Made by a program: the position numbers and the translations under genes. This document shows, one piece after another, positions 46,701-53,513 of a stretch of DNA of 64,000 nt (the first letter of the stretch is position 1; every line of letters starts with the position of its first letter). The notes under the pieces are model-generated. The model was not told the origin of the DNA. It saw only the letters and a list, made by a program, of their open reading frames with translations, and searched no databases. Location: positions 310,001-374,000 of the forward strand of contig NZ_JOBH01000010.1 of assembly GCF_000717745.1 (NCBI RefSeq), given 5' to 3'. The DNA is from Streptomyces violens (GTDB lineage Bacteria > Actinomycetota > Actinomycetes > Streptomycetales > Streptomycetaceae).

Positions 46701-47972
46701 CGCGGCGCCCGCGGGCGTGTTGCCCGTCGAGTCGACGCCCGCGACATCGGCGATCAGGTGCGAGAGCGCCTGTGCCAGCCGCGCCGCGTCCACCTCGGCC
46801 TTCAGGGGCGGCGCGTGCACCGCGAACTGCGCGCGGCCCGGGCCGATCAGCTCGACCGCGCCCTCCACGCCCGCGGCGACCACCGCGTCCAGCGAGACCT
46901 CGGTCCGCTGCAGCTTGTCCGTGCCCGCGTCGAGCTGCTGGTAGCTGAGGACGTTGTCCACCAGCGTCGTCATACGGCTGTACCCGGCCGTGAGGTGGTG
47001 CAGTACCTGGTTGGCCTCCGGCCAGAGCTGGCCCGCGGGGTCGGACGCCAGGGTGCCCAGCTCGGTGCGGAGCTGCTCCAGCGGGCCGCGCAGCGACTGG
47101 TCCAGTACGGCGAGCAGCTGGGCCTGCCGTGCCACCAGCGCGTCCATCGGGCGCCGGTCGGTGAAGGTCATGACGGCGCCGACGAGCTGGTCGCCGTCCC
47201 GTACCGGAGCGGTCGTGAGGTCGACGGAGACCGCGCGGCCGTCCTTGGCCCACAGGACCTGGGCGCGCACCCGGTGTTTGCGGCCGGACTTGAGCGTGTC
47301 GGCGAGCGGGGTGTCCGCCCAGGGGAGGGGGGTGCCGTCGGCGCGCGAGTGGTGGATGAGCGGGTGCAGTTCCTTGCCGCCCAGCTCGCTCGCGCGGTAG
47401 CCGAGGATCTGCGCGGCGGACGGGTTGACGAGGACGACCTTGCCGTCCGCGTCCACGCCCACGACGCCCTCGGCGGCGGCGCGCAGGATCATCTCGGTCT
47501 GGCGCTGCTGGCGGGCCAGTTCGCTCTCGATGTCGAGCTGGCCGGAGAGGTCGCGGACGACGAGCATCAGCAACTCGTCGCCGGTGTACGAGGAGCGGTG
47601 GTCCGCGTACGCGGCCTCGAAGGCCGACTCGTACGGGGTGCGGCCGTCCTCAAGATTGGCGCTGGTCACCTCGACCAGCATCTCCGTACCGTCCGTGCGC
47701 CGCGCGACCATCCGCGTCGGCTTCTGCCGCCCGCCCTCGTGCGTGGCGTCGGGGCGCCGCATGGACCCGGGGATGCGCTTGGAGTCGAACGTCGGGAGCA
47801 GGTCCAGCAGGCCGCGGCCCACCAGAGCAGTGCCCGGTGCCTCGAACGTCTCCAGAGCGATGGTGTTGGCGTTGACGACCGTGCCGTTGCAGTTGACCAG
47901 CAACAATGCGTCGGGCAAGGCGTCGAGTATGGCTGCGAGGCGAGCAGCGCCTCGGGATGGCCTGCTGCTCAC
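43749..47972 (-). CDS. Giant PAS-PAS pseudo-histidine-kinase with receiver-like C-terminus
   Basis: 1407 residues. PAS domains at about 10-80 (LPDALLLVNCNGTVVNAN) and 150-265 (EGVVGVDADGKVVLVNPSAAQILGY). A HisKA-like helix pair follows, but the H-box reads LDQSLRGPLEQL, with no phospho-accepting His where HELRTPL is expected. A HATPase-like domain (to about 470) lacks clear G1/G2 glycines. About 700 residues of Gln/Pro/Ala/Gly-rich linker with short Arg/Gly blocks (GRRRARRA) come next, then two receiver-like domains; the last has VVMDLM but EEN for the acidic pair. No membrane segment. GTG 47972 has GGGAGGAAG upstream. Probably a cytoplasmic scaffold or sensor, not an active kinase. Confidence 0.85.
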   Translation of the reverse strand: MSSRPSRGAARLAAILDALPDALLLVNCNGTVVNANTIALETFEAPGTALVGRGLLDLLPTFDSKRIPGSMRRPDATHEGGRQKPTRMVARRTDGTEMLVEVTSANLEDGRTPYESAFEAAYADHRSSYTGDELLMLVVRDLSGQLDIESELARQQRQTEMILRAAAEGVVGVDADGKVVLVNPSAAQILGYRASELGGKELHPLIHHSRADGTPLPWADTPLADTLKSGRKHRVRAQVLWAKDGRAVSVDLTTAPVRDGDQLVGAVMTFTDRRPMDALVARQAQLLAVLDQSLRGPLEQLRTELGTLASDPAGQLWPEANQVLHHLTAGYSRMTTLVDNVLSYQQLDAGTDKLQRTEVSLDAVVAAGVEGAVELIGPGRAQFAVHAPPLKAEVDAARLAQALSHLIADVAGVDSTGNTPAGAAPAGDSTIVVAAAKRGAVVRIEVRGPYSGGDPVHGPIVRGIVRLHGGVLQTHEVPGGAGGSAYVLEVPVKADGSAAPAGQQVGGTDGTVEMPASGTGAGADAGSGAGTDAGSRSGAPGEGGTDGRGTGGRRRGKPEQESAGGGLPALPAAPAQGTADAQQGPQPSGRRARRALSDTAGRSIPNQLPAHVPAGQGANQGANQGTNAPQQAPQGGPEQPSRSAASALTPAAGPGRPGPGQQPGQGRRGDQASGQGDQAGQGGQSGQGGQGPAGLSPARSGGAPASAPAGQQSPRTPFALPPAAADQHPAQAAAQAPAAQSQASAQPQPGARQPQPGAQQSRPALPAAGAQAPDPRAAAAQAPAPQLPAQATGPQGPVGQGEPVPTGTGRRRARRAPEEASGTAAGAPDGANASGGALPALHGAGAGAGTGQAGPAAGGEWDTPTGRRRARRAAAEERAAASMADSESTGTFVVGAGGQVTHPEDDTAAPAPTGRRRGRPSPAEAAGPHGQEAQAAQATQAAQATQAAQQPEDGRQAQPQPQPQAQSQAQPQPPASPQENGRRSPSVPRQSAPGQQGAAGRPLPVPEEEAGQSDGRAFSVRTLGQGVPFAQQIADQHQPANGRPGRPGRHGQPAQEGQTQDSQSTVGAGGANGTLGGAGSAGSGRRRKLAAPPQDDARGTGSEMVPAARAPQGGQPQPQPSLMESTEGRAFAISAPGEGQEGPEPLDGPNGAIEVVDRQPPPMDDELPPEPLDNPRRLLVWPAPDASTEQALSERGYRPVIVNSREEVDAQIAAYPAALFVDPLTGPITRKALQSLRQAAGAAEVPVLVTAGLAQATREAAYGADPAVLLKALAPRDSEQHPSRVLLIEENDAVAGALTTSLERRGMQVARAATDADAVSLATQIRPNLVVMDLMQVRRRRAGIVDWLRANGLLTRTPLVVYTSADMDPAQLPRLVSGETVLFLAERSTSADVQGRIVDLLTKIGTN

Positions 47973-48009
47973 GACGACGCTTCCTCCCTGATGACCGCAT
48001 CTTGCCGAC

Positions 48010-48056
48010 ACCCACCGTGGTGTGTGACTGAAACCCACCGTGACGTGTCACTGGAA
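48010..48056. promoter_or_regulatory. 23-bp direct repeat upstream of the PAS gene
   Basis: ACCCACCGTG followed by GTGT and ACTG occurs at 48010 and 48033, so regulator half-sites repeat every 23 bp (about two helical turns), 38 bp upstream of the PAS gene start. An activator or repressor binding as a tandem dimer is plausible. Confidence 0.45.
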
Positions 48057-48288
48057 GGGAGTCTACGGGCACCGGGCGGGGACGCGGAGGCGGATGACGA
48101 GGAGGTAATGCCACGGCCTTGTGCGACTCGGCGCACGCCCGACATGTGCCCCGCGTCCTGATCTGGGGCCCTACTTGGGCACGAAACCCGGCCGGTTTCC
48201 GCGCGCGTCCGACCGGTTTTCACGGGAAGCGGAACCTCATCTTCCGTCCGGCCCGCCCTGCGTCCTTGTCTCCCGGCACCGCCCTGAC

Positions 48289-48306
48289 GTCGACTTTTGA
48301 GTCGAC
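48289..48306 (-). terminator. Hairpin after the SSI-type gene
   Basis: GTCGACT, TTTG, AGTCGAC: a 7-bp stem 25 bp past the stop of the inhibitor gene. The AT content of the loop is unusual for this genome. Confidence 0.45.
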
Positions 48307-48330
48307 TTGGGCTCCGTCGGCGGGCTCTCG

Positions 48331-48798
48331 TCAGGAAGCGGTGGAGGGCAGCAGCGGTACGAGCTTGTCCCAGCGGCCGATCTCACAGCCGTTGTCGCGC
48401 TTGAAGGTGGCATCCACCGGGCGCCCGGCCCAGCGGCCCGTGACGTGCGCGGTGGCCGGCCCGCCGTGCTGCATCGTGCACACCGCGTCGGGCGCCACCG
48501 GAGCGAAGGGGTCCTTGCCCCAGCGCGTCGCCTTGTCCAGCGCCCGGCACGCGTCCTGCGCCTTGGGGTGGTCGCCGCCGGTGGGGTGGCACTTCAGTTC
48601 GTGCGTTCCGTCCATCGCGGTACTGCCCGAGTCCCTGACGGTCACCGTCAGGCGGTCCCCGCCGTGCGACAGCGGTACCGGCATCAGCCGGTGCTGCTCC
48701 GACGGGGTGACGGCACCGGCCGTCGGCGCGCCGATGGCGGGCGTGATGGCACAGGTGGCGGCGGTCAGGACGAGGGCGGCAATGCGGCGCAGCGCCAT
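48331..48798 (-). CDS. Streptomyces subtilisin inhibitor (SSI)-family protein
   Basis: 155 residues, secreted. Signal peptide to about residue 31 (TAATCAITPAIGAPTAGA). The mature domain has the SSI layout with two disulfides: ELKC...QDAC, and CTMQ...NGCE. The reactive loop reads VCTMQHGG, so P1 is Met and P1' Gln; by comparison, SSI has Met and trypsin-inhibiting relatives have Lys at P1. It therefore probably inhibits subtilisin- or chymotrypsin-like proteases outside the cell. ATG 48798 has GGAGAG upstream; a longer reading to 48885 would move the signal peptide away from the N-terminus. Confidence 0.9.
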   Translation of the reverse strand: MALRRIAALVLTAATCAITPAIGAPTAGAVTPSEQHRLMPVPLSHGGDRLTVTVRDSGSTAMDGTHELKCHPTGGDHPKAQDACRALDKATRWGKDPFAPVAPDAVCTMQHGGPATAHVTGRWAGRPVDATFKRDNGCEIGRWDKLVPLLPSTAS

Positions 48799-49068
48799 CG
48801 GGCTCTCCAGGGTGTGGGAACGGGGACGGGAGGGGGTGGGCACCCCTGTCCCTGTTAACGCTCCACCGCGCCGTACGTTGCGCAACCGCGCGATCGCGCA
48901 CCGCGACCAGGTGCCGCACCGCGCGCCGCGACGCCGGTCCGTACCGGCGGGAAGTGCTTTGCCCAGCCGCCCGTGCGCCTAGTACCGTGGACCTCGATTG
49001 GTGACAGCACGCTGAGCTGTGCCATCATCTGCACACACCACATCGCGTTCGCGCGGGTGGCGTTGCGT

Positions 49069-49159
49069 GGAGGCGTCGCCTAGTCCGGTCTATGGCGCCG
49101 CACTGCTAATGCGGTTTGGGTCTTAAAGCCCATCGAGGGTTCAAATCCCTCCGCCTCCG
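49069..49159 (+). tRNA. tRNA-Ser(GCU)
   Basis: Acceptor GGAGGCG pairs with CGCCTCC (49152-49158), anticodon GCT in the loop CTGCTAA, a long variable arm typical of tRNA-Ser, T-loop GGTTCAAATCC, and discriminator G at 49159. CCA is not encoded. Decodes AGC and AGU. Confidence 0.95.
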
Positions 49160-49169
49160 CACTGTGGGT

Positions 49170-49205
49170 GAAGCCCCGGCCAACTGGTCGGGGCTTCGCT
49201 GTTTT
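49170..49205 (+). terminator. Terminator after tRNA-Ser(GCU)
   Basis: GAAGCCCCG (49170-49178) pairs with CGGGGCTTC (49189-49197), then GCTGTTTTT. Confidence 0.85.
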
Positions 49206-49309
49206 TGCAGGTCAGGCATGGTCCGGCTAATGGATTTCGCGCTACGGCCCGGCTCATGTAATGTTGTTCCCGCAACGCCGACCGGCCGAAAAGACGGCCG
49301 GGAAGTCAA

Positions 49310-49382
49310 GCGCTCGTAGCTTAACGGATAGAGCATCTGACTACGGATCAGAAGGTTGCAGGTTCGAATCCTGCCGAGCGCA
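49310..49382 (+). tRNA. tRNA-Arg(ACG), copy 1
   Basis: 73 nt: acceptor GCGCTCG with CGAGCGC, anticodon ACG in CTACGGA, T-loop GGTTCGAATCC, discriminator A. The A of the anticodon should be edited to inosine to read CGU, CGC and CGA. A TTTCGC/TGTAAT pair (16 bp apart) about 50 bp upstream is a plausible promoter. Confidence 0.95.
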
Positions 49383-49391
49383 CAGTGCGCG

Positions 49392-49423
49392 AAACCCCCT
49401 CCGGGTGACCCGGAGGGGGTTTT
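49392..49423 (+). terminator. Terminator after tRNA-Arg copy 1
   Basis: AAACCCCCTCCGGG, TGA, CCCGGAGGGGGTTT, then T: a perfect 14-bp stem. Confidence 0.9.
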
Positions 49424-49545
49424 GTCGTGTGGCGTCGTGCGCGGGCGGCGGTGGGTGCGGGGGAAGCCGGATTTCGTGCTGCGCCGCAGGTCATGTACCG
49501 TTGTCCCGCAGTGCCGACCGGGTCGAAAGACCGCCGGGAAGCCGA

Positions 49546-49618
49546 GCGCTCGTAGCTTAACGGATAGAGCATCTGACTACGGATCAGAAGGTTGCAGGTT
49601 CGAATCCTGCCGAGCGCA
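49546..49618 (+). tRNA. tRNA-Arg(ACG), copy 2
   Basis: Identical over its 73 nt to the copy 236 bp upstream. Flanks are similar too: GATTTCG(C/T)GCT and TCATGTA upstream, and GCGCACAGTGC plus the same terminator core downstream. The unit was duplicated with its own promoter and terminator. Confidence 0.95.
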
Positions 49619-49625
49619 CAGTGCA

Positions 49626-49660
49626 CGAAGCCCCCTCCGGGTGACCCGGAGGGGGCTTCG
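49626..49660 (+). terminator. Terminator after tRNA-Arg copy 2
   Basis: CGAAGCCCCCTCCGGG, TGA, CCCGGAGGGGGCTTCG: a perfect 16-bp stem ending 18 bp before the stop of the convergent quinone reductase gene. Confidence 0.85.
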
Positions 49661-49677
49661 TCGTTCCCGGCGCGCGG

Positions 49678-50448
49678 TCAGCCGTCCTCGTGGATGCGCA
49701 GGTCCTCCCGGCCCGGGGCGAGGTGAGGGTGGAGCGTCAGGTTCGCGTCGTAGTCGCCGCCGTTCTGGGAGCGGTACGGGATCGGGGGCGTGGTGGCGAG
49801 GGTGCTCAGGCGCTCGCGCAGCCGGGCGGCGGCCTCGGCGTACCGCTCGGGCGAGAAGCGGTTGGCCCCGGCGACGAGGAGCGGGGGCAGGACGGACATG
49901 CCCGCGTACCAGAGCGTGCCGTGCTGGAGGGGGAAGAGGACGGCGTCCAGGCCGCCGTTGATGCCGCGCGGGCCCATCTCGTGCTCGCGGGCGCCGACGG
50001 TGAGCACGACCATCGCGCGCTTTCCGGCCAGCCTGCCCTCCCCGTAGCGCAGGGTGCGCCCGGTGGCCTCGTCGAAGACGCCGTATCCGAAGCCCTTCAC
50101 GAAGACGCGGTCGAACCAGCCCTTGAGGATCGCGGGCATTCCGTACCACCACAGCGGGAACTGGATGATCACCGTGTCCGCCCAGTCGAGCTTCTCGTGC
50201 TCGGCCGCGATGTCGGGGGCGAGGCGCCCGCTCTCGTACGCCTCGCGCGAGTGGTTGGCGACGTCCAGGCGGTCGGCCGGGTCGTGGCCGTAGTCGTCGG
50301 CGTCCACGACCGGGTTCCACTTCATCGCGTACAGGTCGGAGACCCGGACCTCGTGGCCTTCGGTGCGCAGGGCGGCGATGCCGTCGTCCTTCAGTGCGCC
50401 GTTCAGGGAGCGCTGCTCGGGGTGGGCGAAAAGCCAGAGAATCTTCAT
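49678..50448 (-). CDS. NAD(P)H:quinone oxidoreductase, flavodoxin-like
   Basis: 256 residues, a flavodoxin-like fold reductase of the NQO/MdaB/KefF group. The N-terminus MKILWLFAHPEQRSLN binds the FMN/FAD phosphate, and IIQFPLWWYGMPAILKGWFDRVF is the family signature around the flavin. Two-electron reduction of quinones or azo compounds with NAD(P)H is expected. Slightly longer than the usual 190-210 residues at the C-terminus. It is divergent from a GlxA-type AraC regulator with 71 bp between, so regulation by it is likely. Confidence 0.92.
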   Translation of the reverse strand: MKILWLFAHPEQRSLNGALKDDGIAALRTEGHEVRVSDLYAMKWNPVVDADDYGHDPADRLDVANHSREAYESGRLAPDIAAEHEKLDWADTVIIQFPLWWYGMPAILKGWFDRVFVKGFGYGVFDEATGRTLRYGEGRLAGKRAMVVLTVGAREHEMGPRGINGGLDAVLFPLQHGTLWYAGMSVLPPLLVAGANRFSPERYAEAAARLRERLSTLATTPPIPYRSQNGGDYDANLTLHPHLAPGREDLRIHEDG

Positions 50449-50519
50449 GTCCTCGATCGTCGGTGGCGCGGTGACCCGAAACGAGTGGCCTGATGGCCAT
50501 GGTGTGAAAGAATCGGGCC

Positions 50520-51572
50520 ATGGGTGCTTTCACGGAGAGCGGGCGGCACCGGGTCGCGGTCCTGGTGCGGCACGGTCTGCTGCCGATGGAGCTGGGCATC
50601 GTCCACCGGATCTTCGGGCAGGCCAGGTCGGCCGCGGGGGAGCGGCTGTACGAGGTGGTGACCTGCGCCGTCGAGCCCGGTGAGGTGCGGACGGACGTCG
50701 ACTTCACGATCAATGTGGCGCACGGGCCCGAGGCGCTGGCCGAGGCGGACACGGTCGTCGTGCCGGCCTCGCACGAGGACTACGACCCGGAGGACGGGCG
50801 GCTGTCCGCGCCGCTCGCCGCGGCGCTGGACCGGATCAGGCCGGGGACCCGGGTCGCGTCGATCTGTACGGGCGCCTTCGTGCTGGCCGTCGCGGGCCTG
50901 CTGGACGGCCGGCGGGCCACCACGCACTGGCGGTCCACGGAGGACTTCCGGCGGCTGTTCCCCGCGGTGCGGGTGGACCCCGATGTGCTCTACACCGAGG
51001 ACGGCAACGTCCTGACCTCGGCCGGAGTCGCCTCCGGCATCGACCTCTGCCTGCACATGGTGCGCAGCGACCACGGCGCCGCGGTGGCCAACGAGGTCGC
51101 GCGGAGCACGGTCGTCCCGCCGCACCGCGAGGGCGGCCAGGCGCAGTTCATCCGGCGCCCGGTGCCCGAGCGTCAGTTCGCCACGACCGCCAGGGCCCGG
51201 GCCTGGGCCCTGGAGCAGCTGCACCGGCCGCTGAGTCTGCGCGAACTGGCCGCGCGCGAGTCGATGAGCGTACGGACCTTCACCCGGCGGTTCCGGGAGG
51301 AGGCCGGGGTCTCGCCGCTGCAGTGGCTCACGCAGCAGCGCATCGAGCGGGCGCGGCAGCTGCTGGAGGAGACGGACCTGTCGGTGGACCGGGTGGCGGC
51401 GGACGCCGGTTTCGGCACGGCGGCCTCGTTGCGGCAGCATCTGCAGGTGGCGCTGGGGGTGTCGCCGAGCCAGTACCGGAGCACGTTCCGGGGGCCGGAG
51501 ACGGGGCCGCAGGCGGGGCTCGAAGCGGAGTACGGAGCGGGGACGAAGGCGGGGGCGACGGCCGCGGTGTGA
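50520..51572 (+). CDS. GlxA-type AraC-family regulator
   Basis: 350 residues. An N-terminal DJ-1/PfpI-like domain (about 10-185; VASICTGAFVLAVAGLLDGRRATTHW contains the conserved Cys environment) and a C-terminal AraC double HTH (about 215-315; SLRELAARESMSVRTFTRRFREEAGVSPLQWL and DRVAADAGFGTAASLRQHL). ATG 50520 is about 6 nt after AAGAAT (50508-50513) with no ribosome site, suggesting a leaderless message. TGGCC repeats at 50486-50499 in the 71-bp shared promoter are candidate operators for control of the reductase. Confidence 0.93.
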   Translation: MGAFTESGRHRVAVLVRHGLLPMELGIVHRIFGQARSAAGERLYEVVTCAVEPGEVRTDVDFTINVAHGPEALAEADTVVVPASHEDYDPEDGRLSAPLAAALDRIRPGTRVASICTGAFVLAVAGLLDGRRATTHWRSTEDFRRLFPAVRVDPDVLYTEDGNVLTSAGVASGIDLCLHMVRSDHGAAVANEVARSTVVPPHREGGQAQFIRRPVPERQFATTARARAWALEQLHRPLSLRELAARESMSVRTFTRRFREEAGVSPLQWLTQQRIERARQLLEETDLSVDRVAADAGFGTAASLRQHLQVALGVSPSQYRSTFRGPETGPQAGLEAEYGAGTKAGATAAV

Positions 51573-51614
51573 GGGCGGCCGGGTGAGACCGGCGGGGCGA
51601 AGGGCGGCGGGTGC

Positions 51615-52526
51615 GTGGGGACGAGCTGGCGGTGCACGGGGCCGCGCTGGTCGGGCGAGGCGTTCGGGCTGGGCTGGTGCCGCCCGGAGCGGGCCGAGGA
51701 GCGACGCAGCGAGCTGCCCGCCGGGAAGCCGCTGGCGTTCGCCGTCGAGGGTGAGCGGCGCTGTCTGGGCGTGCGGCGGGCCGGGCGGTGGATCCTCTGT
51801 CCGCACGCCGCGGTGCTGGACGGGGCGGGCGCGCGCGACCAGTGCGCGGACTGCGCGCGGCTGGACCGTTCGCGGTCGGTGGCGGCGGACACCATGGCGG
51901 ATGATCCGCGTCCGTACGGCGTCTACCTCGCGTACTTCGGGCCCGGCCTGCTGAAGGTGGGGATCACCGCGGCCGAGCGGGGCGCGGCGCGCCTTCTGGA
52001 GCAGGGCGCGGTCGGGTACTCCTGGCTGGGGCGCGGGCCGCTGATGGCCGCGCGGCGCGCCGAGGCGCTGCTGGGGAGCGCGCTGGCGGTACGGGACCGG
52101 TTCGGCAAGGCGGAGAAGCGGGCGGCGCGGCGGGCGCTGCCGCCGGCCGCCGAGCGGGCCGCCGCGGTGGCCGCGCTGCACCGCGAGGCGCAGTCGCTGC
52201 CGGGCTGGCCGGAGGCGCTCCGGGCGGCGCCGTACGCGTACGTCGATCATTCCGAGGTGTTCGGGCTCGGCCGCATTCCGGCGGAGCCGGGGGCCCTGGC
52301 GGGGATCGCGGCGCTGCGGGCGGGGGACGAGATCGCCGGGGCCGTGCTGGCGGCGGCCGGATCGGACCTGTACCTGGAACAGGCCGGTAGGGGGCCCGTG
52401 CTCGTCCTGGACACCCGGCTGCTGGCCGGATGGGTGCTGCGCGCCGCGGCCGGGCGGGTGACCACGGCGGCGGTGGTGCCGGAGGAGCGCCAGGAGGACA
52501 CGGGGCGGCAGGAGGGGCTGTTCTGA
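51615..52526 (+). CDS. DUF2797 protein (GIY-YIG-like)
   Basis: 303 residues, no signal or membrane segment. It begins with a Trp/Cys segment (SWRCTGPRW), then CLGVRRAGRWILCPHA...CADCARLDR, a probable zinc-binding Cys set, then VYLAYFGPGLLKVGITAAERGAARLLEQGA. That stretch matches the GIY-YIG beta-hairpin pattern, with a Tyr and a conserved Arg. The family is conserved in actinobacteria and its role is unknown; nuclease activity is only suggested by the fold. The start GTG 51615 is uncertain because no clear ribosome site precedes it. Confidence 0.82.
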   Translation: MGTSWRCTGPRWSGEAFGLGWCRPERAEERRSELPAGKPLAFAVEGERRCLGVRRAGRWILCPHAAVLDGAGARDQCADCARLDRSRSVAADTMADDPRPYGVYLAYFGPGLLKVGITAAERGAARLLEQGAVGYSWLGRGPLMAARRAEALLGSALAVRDRFGKAEKRAARRALPPAAERAAAVAALHREAQSLPGWPEALRAAPYAYVDHSEVFGLGRIPAEPGALAGIAALRAGDEIAGAVLAAAGSDLYLEQAGRGPVLVLDTRLLAGWVLRAAAGRVTTAAVVPEERQEDTGRQEGLF

Positions 52527-52625
52527 GCACGGCGGACCGGACGAGCGGGCCGTAACGTACGGACGGCCACCGCCCCCGCGCTCAGGGCCGATTGTCAGTG
52601 GTGCCTGCCATGCTTTTACCAGTGA

Positions 52626-52662
52626 GACCGGCTGGACCGCGCGGGGGGCGGCCCAGCCGGTC
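52626..52662 (+). terminator. Hairpin between DUF2797 and the two-component genes
   Basis: GACCGGCTGG (52626-52635) pairs with CCAGCCGGTC (52653-52662): a 10-bp stem with a G/C-rich 17-nt loop. Confidence 0.6.
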
Positions 52663-52680
52663 ATGCACTCCGCTGCCTGC

Positions 52681-52722
52681 GTTTCTCAGCTGATTCACAG
52701 AAACCCGAAAGGGGGTTCTCAG
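52681..52722 (+). promoter_or_regulatory. Direct-repeat operator upstream of the response regulator
   Basis: TTCTCAG (52683-52689) and TTCACAG (52694-52700) are 11 bp apart, the spacing used by OmpR-type dimers, and another TTCTCAG lies at 52716-52722. This is likely the autoregulatory site of the response regulator whose gene starts at 52746. The repeat words resemble MprA boxes of mycobacteria. Confidence 0.65.
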
Positions 52723-52745
52723 AGGCCGCGGCCAGGCTGGTCGGC

Positions 52746-53498
52746 ATGACTGCCACTGCCGGCTCGCCGCCCTCCGTGAAGAAGCACCCGGAACTGCTGC
52801 GCCCCGACGGGAGCCCGGTGCGCGTGCTCGTCGTCGACGACGAGGCGTCGCTCACCGACCTGCTGTCGATGGCGCTGCGGTACGAAGGCTGGGACATCCG
52901 CTCCGCCGGGGACGGCGCGAGCGCGCTGCGGGCCGCGCGCGAGTGGCGGCCGGACGCGGTGCTCCTGGACGTCATGCTGCCCGACCTGGACGGCCTGACC
53001 GTACTGGGCCGGCTCCGCCGCGACCTGCCCGATGTGCCGGTCCTCTTCCTCACGGCCAAGGACGCCGTGGAGGACCGTATCGCCGGGCTGACCGCGGGCG
53101 GCGACGACTACGTCACCAAGCCGTTCAGCCTGGAGGAGGTGGTTGCCCGGCTGCGCGGGCTGCTGCGCCGGGCCGGTGCCGCCGCCGTACGGCCCTCGTC
53201 CGTGCTCGCGGTGGGCGACCTCCTGCTGGACGAGGACAGTCACGAGGTGTCGCGCGGTGGGGTGGACATCCACCTCACGGCCACGGAGTTCGAGCTGCTG
53301 CGGTACTTGATGCGCAATCCGCGCCGGGTGCTCAGCAAGACCCAGATCCTGGACCGGGTCTGGTCCTACGACTTCGGCGGCCAGGCCAACGTCGTGGAGC
53401 TGTACATCTCCTATCTGCGGCGGAAGATCGACGCGGGCCGCAGCCCGATGATCCACACCCGGCGCGGCGCGGGGTACCTGATCAAGCCCGGTGAGTAG
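52746..53498 (+). CDS. OmpR-family response regulator
   Basis: 250 residues. Receiver domain about 26-140 with acidic pair DD (31-32), phospho-acceptor Asp75 (LLDVMLPD), Thr104 (FLTAKD) and Lys126 (VTKPF), all intact. Winged helix about 155-248 (LTATEFELLRYLMRNPRRVLSKTQILDRVW, YISYLRRKID, IHTRRGAGYLI). It is followed by its kinase after 15 bp. Direct repeats 24-63 bp upstream suggest positive autoregulation. The two downstream glycosyltransferases overlap or abut the kinase and are likely part of the same transcript. Confidence 0.95.
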   Translation: MTATAGSPPSVKKHPELLRPDGSPVRVLVVDDEASLTDLLSMALRYEGWDIRSAGDGASALRAAREWRPDAVLLDVMLPDLDGLTVLGRLRRDLPDVPVLFLTAKDAVEDRIAGLTAGGDDYVTKPFSLEEVVARLRGLLRRAGAAAVRPSSVLAVGDLLLDEDSHEVSRGGVDIHLTATEFELLRYLMRNPRRVLSKTQILDRVWSYDFGGQANVVELYISYLRRKIDAGRSPMIHTRRGAGYLIKPGE

Positions 53499-53513
53499 AC
53501 GGGGAAAGCAGTC

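Noticed and set aside
43197..48161. Very long plus-strand frames opposite the PAS pseudo-kinase gene
   Set aside because: They mirror the low-complexity linker and have no start signals or domains.
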